Under the pieces are notes generated by a model. It saw only the letters and a list, made by a program, of their open reading frames with translations. It had not been told where the DNA came from and ran no database searches. Shown here in pieces: positions 34,856 through 48,395 of a stretch of 64,000 bases of DNA. How positions within the stretch are numbered: position 1 is the stretch's first letter; each line of letters starts with the position of its first letter. The stretch comes from Cryptomeria japonica. Taxonomy: Eukaryota; Streptophyta; Pinopsida; Cupressales; Cupressaceae. The stretch covers positions 374,019,087 through 374,083,086 of the forward strand of contig NC_081407.1 in the NCBI RefSeq assembly GCF_030272615.1. The letters are read 5' to 3'. The position numbers were made by a program, and so were the translations under genes.

Positions 34856-35566
34856 CTAAGTCATAGGGCTACAAACTGAACTAAAATTCCTGATAAACTT
34901 CTGGTAGAAACTAGCCAGTCCTTGAAATGTACTTAACTCTCCAATTATTTCTGGTGTAGGCCATTCAACAATTGCTCTTACCTTCTTAGGGTCCATCTTC
35001 AATCCATCCGCAGATATCACAAATCTCAAATATACTAACACTACCTTCATGAAACTACACTTATTTAGATTTATCAACAACTTCTCTTCTATCAACCTCT
35101 GCAAAACTTGTCTTAAATGCAACAAATGCTCCTCTTTTGTCTTACTGAAAATCCTAATGTCATCCAAATACACAATAAAAAACTTACCCAAGAATTTATT
35201 CAATACCTCATTCATCAACCTCATAAAATTACTTGGTGTATTAGTCAACCCAAAAGGCATCACCAACCATTCATACAATCCCTCATTTATCTTGAATGAT
35301 GTCTTCCACACATCTCCTTCTTTGATTCTGATATGATGATATCCACTCTTGAAGTCTATCTTTGTGTAGTATTTTACTCCACTCAAACAATCCATTATGT
35401 CATCCATCCTAGTCAAAAGAAACCAACACTTTACTGTGATCTTGTTTATTGCTCTGGAATGGGTACACATCCTCCATTCTCCATTATTCTTAGGTGATAA
35501 CAAGGTTGGTACTACACAAGAACTCAAACTTTCTCTAATCAAACCTTTTTTCAATAATTTCTGCAC
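34856..35566 (-). pseudogene. E3 reverse transcriptase
   Basis: LIRESLSSCVVPTLLSPKNN, YYTKIDFKSGYHHIRIKEGD, MPFGLTNTPSNFMRLMNEV and the active site YLDD in FFIVYLDDIRIF. Ends at TAG 34856. Ordinary chromovirus RT with a few damaged residues. Confidence 0.9.
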
Positions 35567-35581
35567 TTGTCTGTTTAGCTC

Positions 35582-36240
35582 CTAATTCTTTGTCGGTGTC
35601 ATCTGGTGTGTTACTTTGTTAGGCAAACTAGCTCTGGGAATTAGGTCCATGCAATGACTGATACTTCTCATAGGCGATAATCCATCTGGAACATTATTTG
35701 AAATGATGTCTGCATACTCTGTCAGTAACTCATTTATCTCCTCCAGTTGTTCTTCATGCTCTGGGTTCTTAGTCTTCTTAGGAACTAGGGAAAAACACAC
35801 GTTCTCATGTGTCATTCCATCCAGGAATTTCCTTTCGTCCACCAAATAGATTCTAGCATTCGTACAGACTTTAATCTTCAGGGTCTCCTCCAAGGGTAAC
35901 AAGGTTTGTTTCATCCCATTTGCTATAACAGTGTATATGTTCTTTCTACCATCATGTATTGGTTGTCTATCAAACTGCCAAGGTCTACCCAACAAGATAT
36001 GACAAATATTCATAGGCATACTATCACATAAAACTTCATCATGATAATTCCCAATTTTCAATTTCACCAGACATTGCTCACTTACTAATATCTTATGATC
36101 ATCCTGAATCCATGCTATCTGATATGGCTTAGGGTGTTTCAATCTTTCCAACTTCAATTTATTCACCATCTCTTCTAAAATGAGATTATATGAACTATCA
36201 CTATCAATAATGACTTTACAACACTTACCATATACCTTAC
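35582..36240 (-). pseudogene. E3 protease region
   Basis: C-terminal part is clear: CHILLGRPWQFDRQPIHDGR. Upstream, about 36190-36215, the active-site turn appears as IIDSDSSYNLI, D-S-D rather than D-S/G-G, so the flap-side Gly is lost. Ends at TAG 35582. Confidence 0.75.
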
Positions 36241-36574
36241 ATCTAGTTTTGAATAAATTTATTCTCTACAAGGGCTCCTCTTCATCTTCAGTATGACACA
36301 AGGTTCTCCTTATCATCAACAATTCTCCATCTTCCAGTTTGTTAGCTGATCTGATAGAGTTTTCTTCTACTTATATTATTCTCCCAATGTTCTTTGCCTT
36401 CTTACATTCAAAAGAACGATGTCCTTCTCCTCCGCACTTAAAAGCATGTTCCTTTAAATACTCTCTTTTCCTATCTTTTGTCATCTTTTCCAAAACCTCC
36501 ATTCTGGTAACCATCAGGTTCTCTTCTTTGGTAGAAATTTCTATCATCCTTCAGGTACAAACTACCATCTTTGC

Positions 36575-37357
36575 TTACTTGTCTTTGTTATGATCTGTAT
36601 GGGTTCCTCTTCCTCCAGAATATCCCCTTCCTCCTTGAAATCTTCCTTCGGAAAACCTTCCACCTCTACCTCTTTGTCTTTGTTCATGTCTTTTGTTCAA
36701 CTTCTCTTCTACTTTCAAGGCATATTGGTAAGCTTCTTCAACACTCTGCAACTTGATCAAACTGAGTTCATCTTGTATAGACATCAACAATCCATTCAAA
36801 TATCTCGCAACTTGTTGAATCTCATCATCGATATGTCTAGATCTTATATTCAACTTGTAGAAGGATTCAATATACTCCTTCACACTTGATTCTTTCTGCT
36901 TCAAGTTCTGTAACTTCCAAAACAAGTTCACTTGATAATGAGTTGGCATAAACTTCGATTTCAACTTGGCAACTATTTGTTCCCATGATTTGATCTTCTC
37001 TTTGTCTCTTCTCTATCTATCAACCTGCAAATGTTCCTGCCAAAGAGATGCATGACCTTTCAACTGAGTACAAGCATATTTCACCTTCCTTTCTTCTGTG
37101 GTGTTCTCAAAATAAAAATACTTCTCCATCTCTGAGATCCAATCCATCAATTCATCTGAATCCAACTTGCCATCATACTCCAGTGGGGTAAAATGTGGTT
37201 TGGTGTTCTCCCTATTCAAAACCCTCAAGAACCTCTCTTCATTTGAATCGATCGCCGGTGGATTTTCTGCTTGTTTTATTGGTGCTTCTTCTTCCTCATC
37301 TTCGCTCACATCTTCAATATGTTGACCTCTTCTATGGGTTGCTTCAATAGCTTCCAA
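36575..37357 (-). pseudogene. gag: E3 Gag
   Basis: PLEYDGKLDSDELMDWISEM, CTQLKGHASLWQEHLQVDR, stop TAG at 37013, then FMPTHYQVNLFWKLQNLKQK and an Arg/Gly-rich end (RGRGGRFSEGRFQGG). TAA at 36575 precedes the nucleocapsid. Typical chromovirus Gag. Confidence 0.85.
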
Positions 37358-37539
37358 TTAGGCTAAAATTCCTCTCAACCTTTCCATCATAGCAAGGTCT
37401 GCATTCCCACGCACTCCACCATTCCCATTTCCTCTTCACGCCATCCTCATGCCAGTCCTCTACAGTTGCAGGTCGGATCCACACTCCACCACCCCACAAA
37501 AAAATCTTCAGGACAATGCAATCTTCAGAACAAAATCTT

Positions 37540-37551
37540 GCTCTGATACCA
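37540..37551 (-). other. E3 primer-binding site (initiator Met tRNA type)
   Basis: Minus strand reads TGGTATCAGAGC, five bases after the LTR end, the standard plant initiator-Met primer site. Confidence 0.85.
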
Positions 37552-37556
37552 CTTAG

Positions 37557-38346
37557 TGTAGTCACAATGAGGAGGATCCTCAATGAGGACAATCCAGACC
37601 ATGCAACAATTATGAAACAACACTAAGCAATACCAGAGAGAGAGAGAATACTAGATCAAGCATGGATCATATTATTAAATCAATTAAACTACCAACAATA
37701 TGTGGGCTTACATGCAAGGGAAATGCCTTGTTACAAAATTACATCCATATGCATCAATATAAAATCACTCATCGGATCTAAATGACAATCTAATGATCCT
37801 GCTATCAACTACTACTATCGTAAGATCAGATACAACATTATACAATATTTGAAAACATCCTGGTCGGCCAAGAAAGATCTCATTCTCCAAGGTGAGAAAA
37901 TGAAATGTGCAAATAGGTCGGCCCTAAAATATGAAATGAAATCCTTCGGAAAATAATCACCATGAAGCGCGGACCAATAGGAAGGTTGACCAAGCATCGA
38001 AGATCATCTAACAAGGGATCAGCTGACTCTGCACGTCAAGGAATTGCTTCGCAAGACTCGAGAATGTCAACTAGTCATTAAGCTCAAATAGGTTTGGAAG
38101 CAGAAAATTACCAGCAAATCCGGTAGCGATAACTTGCCGAAAAATGATCCAAATGGGATGTGGTTCGGGAACAAGGTAGAAGAAATGGAATGCAAGCCAA
38201 ATTTAGCTCCACACAAGAAATGATCAAAGCCAAGGAATCTGGTGAAATCTCAGAAACTGAACTACTAAAATGAATAAAGGACAAAACTAAAAAATGAAAT
38301 ATTTTTTGTTGATGCAAGATTGCCAAGAACCGTGGATGCTTCTACA
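37557..38346 (-). repeat. E3 5' LTR
   Basis: TGTAGTCAC to TTCTACA on the plus strand, homologous to the left LTR. A GA microsatellite (about 37632) is shared with it. Confidence 0.85.
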
Positions 38347-40708
38347 TCAAATTGACTCAATACAAACTAATTGCAACGATTACTTATGACCATGGAAACT
38401 TAAGTGTGTGTGTGTGTGTGTGATGGTCTTAAGATGACATTGCAACATTTTCCCTCTGTTTATACTCCTCTCATGGATGATACTCTCCATGTTCTTTTGT
38501 TAGAATGAACTCAACGGACTCCTTCTTGGATATCACTTGGACCATAAAGTACGTGATTAGTCCACTTTCATACATAAAGTTATAGTCCATAATAAAACAT
38601 TCTTGTATTTCAAATTTATCACAAAAATGAATAATTTAATCTCTGTATTTCATTATGGATTTCAAAACACATTAGAAACTTAATTGACATCATAACACAT
38701 CATTGATAATAATTCATCCAAATTCATAGTAATTTTGCCTTTATCACATGAAAGTTAAAAGTAAAAGACATTCAAGATTGGAATGAATACTAACAAAATT
38801 TGGGGATGTAATAACCAACCACATAAAGAAGTTACACTTAGGCCACTTAAACTTGTTCCAAATAAATTTTCACTTGGGGAACTTATCATCCCTTTCTTTC
38901 TATTATTTTTTAGATTGATAAAAAATTGCAACTAAGTATTCACCCTTGGGATTGTGATATCGCACAAGAATATTAGGGTCCTCCAAAAAATACAAGGTCT
39001 AGTAGCCAAAGTTGAAGCAAGAGCATTTCTATCCTCAATAGAACTTCCTCTAGGCTAACTTTTAGGTTCCTTCAAATGAAGGAGAAAGGATCTCCTAGTA
39101 GTGTAATTATACTTAAAGTAATCCACCTTGGACCATTCAACCTTCACAAAGATATCATAGAGGGGCCAAAGATGAAGAAAATAAGATATAATACATGGGA
39201 AATTGTCCCATGTTTAAGTGGAAAAAATGATCTATAGTAATTAATACATTAAGCCAGATTAATTTCTTCCCACTAAACATTGGGACACAAAATCATTAAG
39301 GCGTTATGTTTGGATAACATTATTAGGGGATATCCAAGCTGTCTAAGTTCTATTCCTTTGTTTTAAAGAGGATTGATTGACAAAAGTGTGATTTAATAAG
39401 TCTATGAACATGAAACCTAATTTGATTGGATGAATAATTGCATAGATAAGAAGAGGCTGGAGGAGAGGGAAATCTATTAGAAAATCAACCAAGATGATCA
39501 ACCAATTTCCTAGATAGCCCCATGAGTGAATAGAATGCATACAAGTATACAAAATAACCATTGTGGTGATCAAATACATATCACAAGATAGAATAAATAT
39601 ATTTAGGAAAACCCTTGTAAAGGAAAAAACCAACCTCCAAAAGCATCTATGATCAATGTATTATTCAACCATGAAGCATTATAGTACACTTATAGAGCCT
39701 CCATGAACATCTTTGAAAAAAAATCTATGTGTGTCCAAGGAAGTATCCACACATCTCAACCATGCTTCACATATTTACTCTTCAAAACAAGACTCAATAT
39801 AATGATAATCACAGATAATGTGCTTGTTGTTATAGACATAAGCTCACACAAAAAAAACCAATTGGTAAGGTAAAATCATGTGCCACAAAACTATGAGAAC
39901 ACAAAACCATTGACCCCACATTTACTTTTGATTACAAATATTTATTTATTTTCCTATGTGCAACCACATGAAACATCCCGAACCCAATGTTACATATAAC
40001 TTTACAAATGGCCCCAAATAAATATTTAATGTGGGTAAACACATTCCCTAAGTGCACCATATATAAATATTTATTTAATTACATAAATACTTAATCAATT
40101 TTATGCACTGTGTACAATACCTAATCTTAACAAAATATAAAACATGTGTAAGGACCTTCTTATTGGCATTATTAAGATAATTAATAAAATGTGGAAAACC
40201 CTATAATAATTTAGAAAATATTATTAGCTAAATAATTGTTATCTAGACTAAATTAGAATGGTCACATGAAGAGGTGAGCCACCTAATTCAAAAATCACCC
40301 CCTATGTTAGATAAGATAATACAAGTAGTTTCAAATGGTATATAGTGATTTAGCCTAGATGAGAAAAAAATAACAATAATAATTATTGTGTATAAATATT
40401 GAGAAGTGAGTTCTTTGAAATTGAATTAGAGAGAGATAAAGGAAGACATAAGAAACTAGTGAAGCAAGAAAAATACAATAGGAAAAGTAACAAAGGAAAA
40501 GTAATGAATGAAAAGAAATAAAATAAAAATTAATGGATAATCTACCAAAAAGCGAGGAAGAACATTGGTCTAGCATAAAAACATTTGCAGAATACTCTTT
40601 TGATATGGAATACATCATGAAATTGCCTATCTTAAAAAAAGAGACCAATGAAGCAACTGAACCCATCTTTGTGTTGGAATGTCCTTAGAGAAAAATGAGA
40701 CATAGACT
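38347..40708. other. Spacer with no supported gene
   Basis: AT-rich. A (TG)n tract at 38404-38421. Frames here are short and hydrophobic from AT-rich codons, with no domain pattern. Confidence 0.4.
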
Positions 40709-41150
40709 TGTAGACACCTAATATTGACCATTCCATCATCACCTAGTCATATTTATACTCCTAGACCACCTTATGTCACATTGTGACACATTTATCCTAT
40801 TTTCCAAATTAACTAAATAAATTATATTTATTTATTTAATTGTTCACTTTTTCCATCTAGCCAAATTAATTAAACAAATATCTATTATTTCTTTGATTAA
40901 TAAGAGTCCCATGAATAAGTATGACCTTGCCTAGGTTTATTAAACAAAGACAATATCCACTATAATGGTAGGAAAATTAGGGTTTCACAACTTATGCTTT
41001 GTAAAATAGGAAATTACCTAACTTTCTCATTCATTACATTAAAAGGAGGATAAACACAATAGGTGCAACCTCAATTCTATAAATAAGAGGGTTGAATGTT
41101 GATTGAAGCCTTATTCCCCTTTTGTTTGAGTTGAAAATGCAATTGGAATT
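40709..41150 (+). repeat. Tat-type LTR remnant
   Basis: Begins TGTAGACACC, the same start as the E2 LTR read on its sense strand, followed by aattaattaaacaaata blocks and a TATA box (ctataaataagagg, 41078-41085). The right end is unclear. No matching second LTR or coding region is seen. Confidence 0.5.
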
Positions 41151-42845
41151 GTAAAGTTGAATTTATGGAGGATATTTGAGAATTTGAAGTAAATTTATGA
41201 AAACAGACTGCTACAGATATCTAACAGAGCCACAAATAGGACTCTGGGTAGAAGAAGATATTTAGAATATATACTCGAAAGTTCAGGTTGATTTTTCAGG
41301 ACTAGGTAGTAGAGATTCACCCTGGTGTTGGGACCTCCAAAATTTGGCAAATTTTGAGGGCCCATAAGAAGAAAATTGCTTGTGACACTTAGAAACACCC
41401 CTGCAAGTCTTTCCAAGTAGCCCAATTTGAGGGTTAGTAACTTCACCCCCTTTGATTGTCATGAGGATCCACCATGGAATCTTGTTAACCTCTTTTTGGT
41501 GAGTGTCCATGACCATTTACAACTTACTAGACATATCTGATGAGATTTTGATGTGCCTATTTTGGGGTCTTGAGATACTTTGCTATTTGCACATTGTCAA
41601 ATCTTTTAGAGTAGCCATTTTTGGAGGATTACATTTTGCCACCACTAGGTTGTCAAGTAAAATGAATCATTCCCAACAATTTCATGCATTTTAATGATCC
41701 CCCATGTCAGTTTCTAGAGCCCCAACCCTCCATTTGCTATTTTTTCCAAGTCAAATCCAAATTCAGTTTACTCAGTTTGTTGACAGAACAGTATTAAAAC
41801 TACCAAAGTAGCCTCACATCTTGAATTTTATTTCATGGCCTATTGATCTGCATGTCAAAATAAATATTCCCCATTATTTTTTGTGAATTCATCTACTCTT
41901 TCACCTGGTTTCAGTTCCCCACCTGTTCGTTTGATATTTTTTCAAGGCTAAAACGAAACCGACTTTGTAGGGGTTGAACATCAACGTTTTCAGAAAGTTT
42001 TGGAGAAGGCAACTTTGGCTTCTAATATTTCACACATACGATGGAATTGAGAAAAATTACTTTGAACATGCTCATTGTATTCAGATGAATTGATTCCCCT
42101 AGTGGTGGTCTTTGAAACCAAAGTTTAATATTTCTTCAGAGCAGTGATTGGATAGGGTTTAGAAGGGTTCAAAATGTGTAGTTTTAGAAAATACATGAGT
42201 AGGCAACTCCAAGCATTGAAATTTCTCACCTTAGGAATCATCATATATATTCATTTGGCATTTTGGATTTTCCATTTAACAATTAGTGTGTGTACTAGTT
42301 TTTGGGGCTTAGAGAGATGGTTTGATCAAATTTTAAGGACAGTTTTGGAGGCTACTCGAGTGGTTTTGGTCACAAGTTCTAAGAGATGTCAAATATCAAG
42401 TTTGAATGACGATATGCTCAATGTTTTGTATCTTGAATGCATTCCAAGGTGGTTTAAGAGCAATTTCCAAGCTCAGTTGTTTGAAAACAATTTTTTTTTA
42501 AGCTAAGCCCACAAGGGGACCCGACTTGCACTTACACCTTCACCAGATTATTATTATGGATTTGATATTATAGAGTTTATTATATAAATCACAAGTGATT
42601 TAAGTAATAATGATATATGGTTAATATAACCAAAGGGCTCTCTTCAAGATCTGCAGAAACTAGTGAGAAAAGGAATTATTTATGTCAAGGATTGATTAAA
42701 ATATATTAATGATGTTATAGAATAATATTTTTATGAATTAAATATGATGTTAGAGCTTAAATTACATTTCAAAAGTGATTAAAAATATGGGGCCCACATG
42801 AAATAAAAGAGAAAATTGAAAGGGAATAGATTTTCTAAAAAAATC
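41151..42845. other. Spacer with no supported gene
   Basis: May be internal or flanking DNA of the LTR remnant to the left. The 110-codon frame at 42174-42506 has no recognisable motif. Confidence 0.35.
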
Positions 42846-43005
42846 TTCTTTCCCTCCACCCCTTGTGGAAATTGAGTTAAAAGGCTCCGAGGGGTAGAGG
42901 GGTGCGGGATCCCTATCCCCCTCCACTCCTCACCATAAAATTAAACAAGGATAAAGCAATGAGGGGTAGAGAGAAAAGGTTTTAACTCCCCTCCACCCCT
43001 CACAA
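42846..43005. repeat. Alternating CCCTCCACCCCT / AGGGGTAGAGGGG motif cluster
   Basis: Five blocks switch strand: ccctccacccctt (42853), gaggggtagaggggtg (42890), ccccctccactcctcacc (42920), gaggggtagagaga (42961), cccctccacccctcac (42988). They could fold into hairpins. Confidence 0.55.
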
Positions 43006-45843
43006 CATCTTGGGCACCCAAAAATTAGGTGTGCAAGCACGGGGAGAAAGGAGATTAGGGAAAACAAGGCGACACTCATTCATCGATGTCTTCCATTTTT
43101 CAACAGCAAGGATGAGGCACATATATTCATTCTACAGAGGGAGGATGCATATGACTATGCGTATGTTTATAATCACTTGATCCTGGTTTCAAACGGTGCA
43201 TTCTCTGTGTAATGTGTGTGGGAAAGGGTTCATTACATATGCAAAAGTCTTTAGAGAGAGTGCACAAAGCCTCGTTCTAATATTTGAAATGCATCACCGT
43301 GGTGCGTTGTTTTTGGGTCTCCAATGCGGTTTCAGATTCCAAGCGCTATCCCATAAAAAAGTGTTGCCCTTTCGGTTTTCCCTGCTGCACACGGGCACCT
43401 TCAAGTTTCAGACCTTGGTGTGGAGGTGCCAGGATGGTAGTATTGTGCTGGGCAACTTTCTTCTATTGGTTCGAGGGCAATGAACAATGCATTTTATTTG
43501 GGGCTAAAGACAAATTGGTACATCATAGCTTTGTTTCAGTATTGACGCACCCATATTTGCAATGTTTTTGTTGATTTGGCAGGGAGATTAAAGGGTTAGC
43601 TATAGATCTAAACAACGACTGGAAGAATGTAGAGACTCTGAAGATTTTGAATAAATGATCAATATAGATGAAACAAAGAGGGTTGATGAGGAAAGTAAAG
43701 GCATTGATTCTTTTTTCATGTGGTATAAATTGGAGTGAGCCTTTGTGGTTTGACAAAACAAGAGAGTGCATGGATTTATGGCTGAGGCTATTCTAGTTTT
43801 AATATAGATCTTTCGTACAGCGTGTTAGTGACAGGTTAGTCAATCACAGCCGTTAATTGCAAAATCGACAGTATAAAACGCATGTGTTAGTCAATTCGTA
43901 CTGTCTTTTTAGACCCAGAATAGACACTTCCTAGATTTATTTGGATATAGGATGTGTGTACTTGAACCTGCTATTTCTCATACCTGTACCATTGAGAGTA
44001 ATATTGCCTCAATACTTATGGTTGCCTTGTGGGTAACTTAAATCATTTAGAAGCACAAACTATTTATTACGTAATCCAACATTGCATAAAGTCTACAAAA
44101 TTGCTTTATGTTGATGGTGGATGAGCACTTAAGACAGTTGATAGAATTGGGAAGCTGAGAAAGGGCGAAGGACAATGAAAGCCCCACCTTTTGAGGACAA
44201 CATTAAAAAAATTGTACCTTTAAATCATGCCAAGAAAATAGATTTCCCACCTATTCCTTCATGCACAATGGTGAAAGCAAGTGAAATGCAAAATAGAAGA
44301 GCAGGGACTTCATCAAATCTTACAAAGGGGTTGAATTTAAAGAAAAAACGTTTAGCGGTATTCTAGGAAATCCTTTGACATTTAACCATAAGATACAAGA
44401 GATTCAAGAAGATAGAAGGTAAAGAAATTAATTGCAAGTGAAGGGCATAGTATTTTTCATGTGAGAGTATTTTACCAATATGGTGAGATGTTGTAGTTAA
44501 ATGTTTTTAAGGGGGTTTTTACCTCAAATTTGGTTACTTTTCATTCAAGGGGCAAATCGCAAAAATGAAACATTTTTTAGTAAATGTGAAAATTATTTAG
44601 ATAAAAGGAAAATCTAGCTTTATCGAGTAGTGATAAAGTGATGTGCTCAAATATTTTCACCGAAAGAGAGAAGATATGTTTCACGGAAAAAGCTAATAGG
44701 AGTGCAAATAAAGGTAAGTTTTAGTTGCAAACAGAAGAAGGAAAGAAGAGGGAAAAGTGCTGGATTTTTTTTAAGAAGTGCCAGGTGTTAAAGAAATATA
44801 TGAGAGAATACATATCAAGGGCAAGGAAGAGGAGAAAATATTTAGATTCAAGTTTGAAAATCAACATCAGAGAAGGAGTCAAGTGCCACATATAGGTTCA
44901 TCTTAGGGTTTTTCTTTTGTGTATTAATTCTTCTCTTTTCCTCATTCTAAAGGATTTTGATGTAATTTTCTAGAAGCAAGATTCCATGTACAGGTCCAAC
45001 ATTAGAGTCCAACATTAGAGTAGTAGACTAAGAGCTCAACTTTGTAAATATTTTATTGTCTAAAAATAGTTCTTTACTAGGGTGCAAAGTGGTTTCATGT
45101 GTTTTGTGTAGATATCTCATCCATGCATGAACATCATTTTATGGGATAAATGATCAAGGATCTTTTGTGATATCTCTACAAATCTGTTGTAGTGTTTTTC
45201 TTGTTTTTTGCTTCTCTTCAAGGAGGAGATTAAATTTCTTTTAATAGGTCAAAGAAATGGTGTTGTGTATGTGAATGATTAACAAGAACGTCTAACAAAA
45301 CTAGAATTAAAGAGGATGTTAATGTGATGCATTAATGTCATTAACTCACTGGTCTAGGTTTAATTCTATTTGGGTAGAACATTTGCTTGTTGTAGGTTGA
45401 TTCTCCTGCCTAGTGGAAGACACTAGTTATGGGAGTTTATGCTCAGTTTTCAAATCATTTCAAAATCTTAAAATATCTTTAACTTTATCTTGTACAAGGA
45501 GTTAGTTTTAGAGTAGGATCCATTCACAAATGCTAAGTGAATGTTAACATACCAAGATTATAGCCAGATTCAAGGTTTTTAGACTTTCCTTGGTATATTT
45601 TCATTGGGAAATATTTGCTATAAGTCACAATGCCGAAGCATAGAATGGAATAGTCATTTGGGTATTGTTAAGGGAGACTCACCTTGGTTTTGCAGAGGCA
45701 AAAGTGCAAGAGATCTTAGTCTCATGATTGAATCTCATTCGCTGGGCAAATCCAACATTGAACCTAAGAATAAGAGACTCAATATCCTTTAGGGTTTAGG
45801 GAGTCTGTTGATTTGGGAACCAACACCTGGTCCACCAAATTTT
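43006..45843. other. Spacer with no supported gene
   Basis: Frames at 43196-43483 and 43523-43771 overlap on opposite strands and show no motif. A short direct repeat (tccaacattagag twice) at about 44996-45020. Nothing else found. Confidence 0.35.
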
Positions 45844-46591
45844 GCTCTATTAAAAGCTGAACCTATTCGTCATTGTCAACTCTATCAGAATATCTGAGTA
45901 TAGGTCCTGAGTCAATTCCCTGCACACAAAAAGAGAGGAAAGAGTGTTGTCAATAGGGGTTTGCCTGGGGTCAAACCTCGGTTTAGGAACTAAGCTTGAA
46001 ATTGAAATGAAAATTACATCAAGATTCTTTCCTTTTGAGGGAAAGACAAGATATGAAATGAAATTCTTGTAATTAAAATGTTTACCTTGATAAAGCTTGC
46101 TTGAATCCTCACACAAGGGTTTTAGGGTTTCATGTAAAATGTCTTTATGGAAGGTTTATCATGGATGCCATCTTGAATGCTTGAACTTAACTTCATTTCT
46201 TCTCCAATGCTTGATGAATGCTTGATTGCTTTCTCACTTGAATTGAATTTGCTAGAGTGTAATAGAGACCATAGAAGTCATTATATTAGGTTTTCAAATG
46301 AGAGGGGTAGACCTCCTTTTATAATTGACATGGGATGAAATTGCCTCCTCACTTGAGCTAACCATTGTGAGGACCAAATTTGGATTCTAATTAAGAGGAA
46401 TGGGGCATTGGGCACCCTGGTCTTGAGAATTAGGACTCAAGTTTTGGGAGAAGGAAGGGGCATGATGAATTTACGAGTTTGTAGGTGGTGTGAGGAGAAT
46501 CAAAACATTCATCGGGCATTGAAAGACAAAGTACCAAGGTGAGGTCTAGGTGAGGACAAAATTGTATCCATGTACAATTTATGATGTTACA
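45844..46591 (-). repeat. E1-type LTR remnant with primer-like flank
   Basis: Minus strand starts TGTAACATCATAAATTG, close to the E1 LTR start TGTAGCATCGTAAATTTG, has TATAAAAGG (about 46317-46325) and ends near 45844, followed by TTTGGTGGACCAGGTG, which resembles the E1 primer site TTTTGGTGAACCCGACG. Homologous in inverse orientation to 9260-9960. No Gag follows. Confidence 0.55.
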
Positions 46592-47100
46592 TCCACAAAG
46601 CCGAAGTAACTCTATTTCTCATCCATCCATTTCATACTACATCTCTAAATATCAACTATTCACATAAGGATATGCTACAGACTATTTTCCTAATCCAGCA
46701 TAAACCCAAGCCCTTATACCTCGTGTGATACTTGTTACATGATTACAACTTTGATACAAATTCATAATCCTCAATCAATCATTTCCATCGATCAACCAAT
46801 CTATCTTAAAACCTTGTTTTCCCTCTTTGAAATTCTATAGCCCAGTATGTGCAGGATCATGAGGGGCCAAAAGTGGAGATATGAAAAAAAATCCTTTTCC
46901 ATTTGTCCAACAATGCAGAAAATCCGTGTTGACTTTTTGGTTGGCTTGGATGTCAGTACATGTAGCCATGACAAAAGCCAAAGCATAATAGATATAAAAA
47001 AATATCTGATATCTAATATTATTAATCGTATATTACATAATATATGGTATATATAATATATAATATATATTAAGATGAAAATGTAAAAAAGGTATCAAAT
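46592..47100. other. AT-rich spacer
   Basis: No gene. Contains alternating AT palindromes such as atatataatatataatatat at 47040-47070. Confidence 0.4.
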
Positions 47101-47111
47101 ATCTAATACTT

Positions 47112-48212
47112 ATGGGTATTACAAACCCGAATTGTGCCCGTCGTGGGATTTTCATCCACAACGAGCATGGGTTTGAAGTTTCTTTACAATCAGATATTCG
47201 ATTCCTACAACAAATTTCCACCCATAGGTATGATTTTTTTTTATTCCTTCATTTTTTATCATTCATTTTCATTTTTTTATTTGGTTTTCCATTTTTAAGT
47301 TATAAATTAGGTTTTTTATTTGAAATACACTCTGTTGTTTAAAATCTATTAATTATATAAATTTTCAACTTCAATCAAGTAATGTGGCTGACAACAATGA
47401 AATTCCACACCCAACACAACAACCAAACTCTTTGCTACCAACCCCCCCGCCCCCTCAATTGATGATTTAATTGGTCAAAATTTGAATCAATTAAGGAGCA
47501 TTTTTTACGTGTATAGTACTTGGGATCCCTCATTTATCCATGATGATAGCCACATTATGATTAATAATCTCTAATGTAGAAACCCTCACCATCGAGAATA
47601 ATGTCGTTCTTTTGTGGCGATTCCACAAGGGAACAATATGTGGATGGGTTGTTTTATGACGAGGTGAAGAACCTTGAAATATCAGAAGCCAAAATAGTCA
47701 TCCTATTTGTTAATCCCCGCACTGGACAACCTGTTGATGTTGAGAAACCAAAACTTTTCATAAAATGGTGTGTGAATGATGATATCCAAAATAACTTCTA
47801 GGACTGTTGGTTGATGGTTTTTCATAGACCACCCAACAACAATCTCGATGTGCCTTTTTATTTGATTAAGAAATTATATGTTGAGTTTGTGTTAGGTAAG
47901 CATGTCAACTACTTTGAGATGAAATATTTTTAGGGCATGGGTAGAGGTATGCCTGAGGATAGACCTAGGGTAGTTCGAGTAGTACATGGCCCATATGTTC
48001 CCCCTCTTTGCATTTCTTTTCCACCTCTAGTACAACCTCCAAATATTATGGCAAAGACACTGTCACAAACTATATCAGCTATTCCCTCTTTGAGTGGCCT
48101 TTTGGTTTCTCAAACTATGACACTAGCTTATCCACATGAACTTGATGCTAGCGGTGGATTGGGTGGTGCTACCACATCCTCCTTGGGTGTCACGTACTTG
48201 CACTATGTATAA
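47112..48212 (+). pseudogene. Degenerate protein-coding stretch, family unknown
   Basis: 47112-47228 reads like an exon (NPNCARRGIFIHNEHGFEVS, LQSDIRFLQQIS) ending at a possible donor CATAG|GTATGA. From 47601 one frame runs to 48212 with two TAG stops (47799, 47934): EAKIVILFVNPRTGQPVDVE, KLFIKWCVNDD, then a Pro- and Ser-rich end. Composition is more protein-like than in neighbouring spacers. I cannot name the family. Confidence 0.3.
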
Positions 48213-48395
48213 GAACATACGCTTAGGTCCTCTTGGATAGCTTGTTGATCATCCCATTGACACTTATGATTATGAGGTCCATGTTATGGTTGGTGTACCA
48301 GATGCACGGGGGCTTCACTGGCTAGGCAATATGATATCTTGTGCATTTATATTGGGGGGTTGAATATCCCAAAAATGAGGGTACAATATATTTCC

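Larger units (their letters stand above)
32095..38346 (-). mobile_element. E3: chromovirus-type Ty3/gypsy element, old
   Basis: Direct repeats of 781 and 790 bp bound a minus-strand element of 6.25 kb in the order Gag, protease, RT, RNase H, integrase, chromodomain. Primer site TGGTATCAGAGC matches initiator Met tRNA. LTRs differ at more than a tenth of positions, so it is older than E1 and E2. Almost all coding pieces still share one frame, separated by point stops (mostly TAG). No target duplication is visible (TGTGG left, TCAAA right). Confidence 0.9.

Noticed and set aside
32090-38351. Target duplication for E3
   Set aside because: Flanks TGTGG and TCAAA do not match; either mutated beyond recognition or altered by recombination.
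42174-42506. 110-codon plus-strand frame
   Set aside because: Length is near chance for this composition, with no motif, neighbour or splice evidence.
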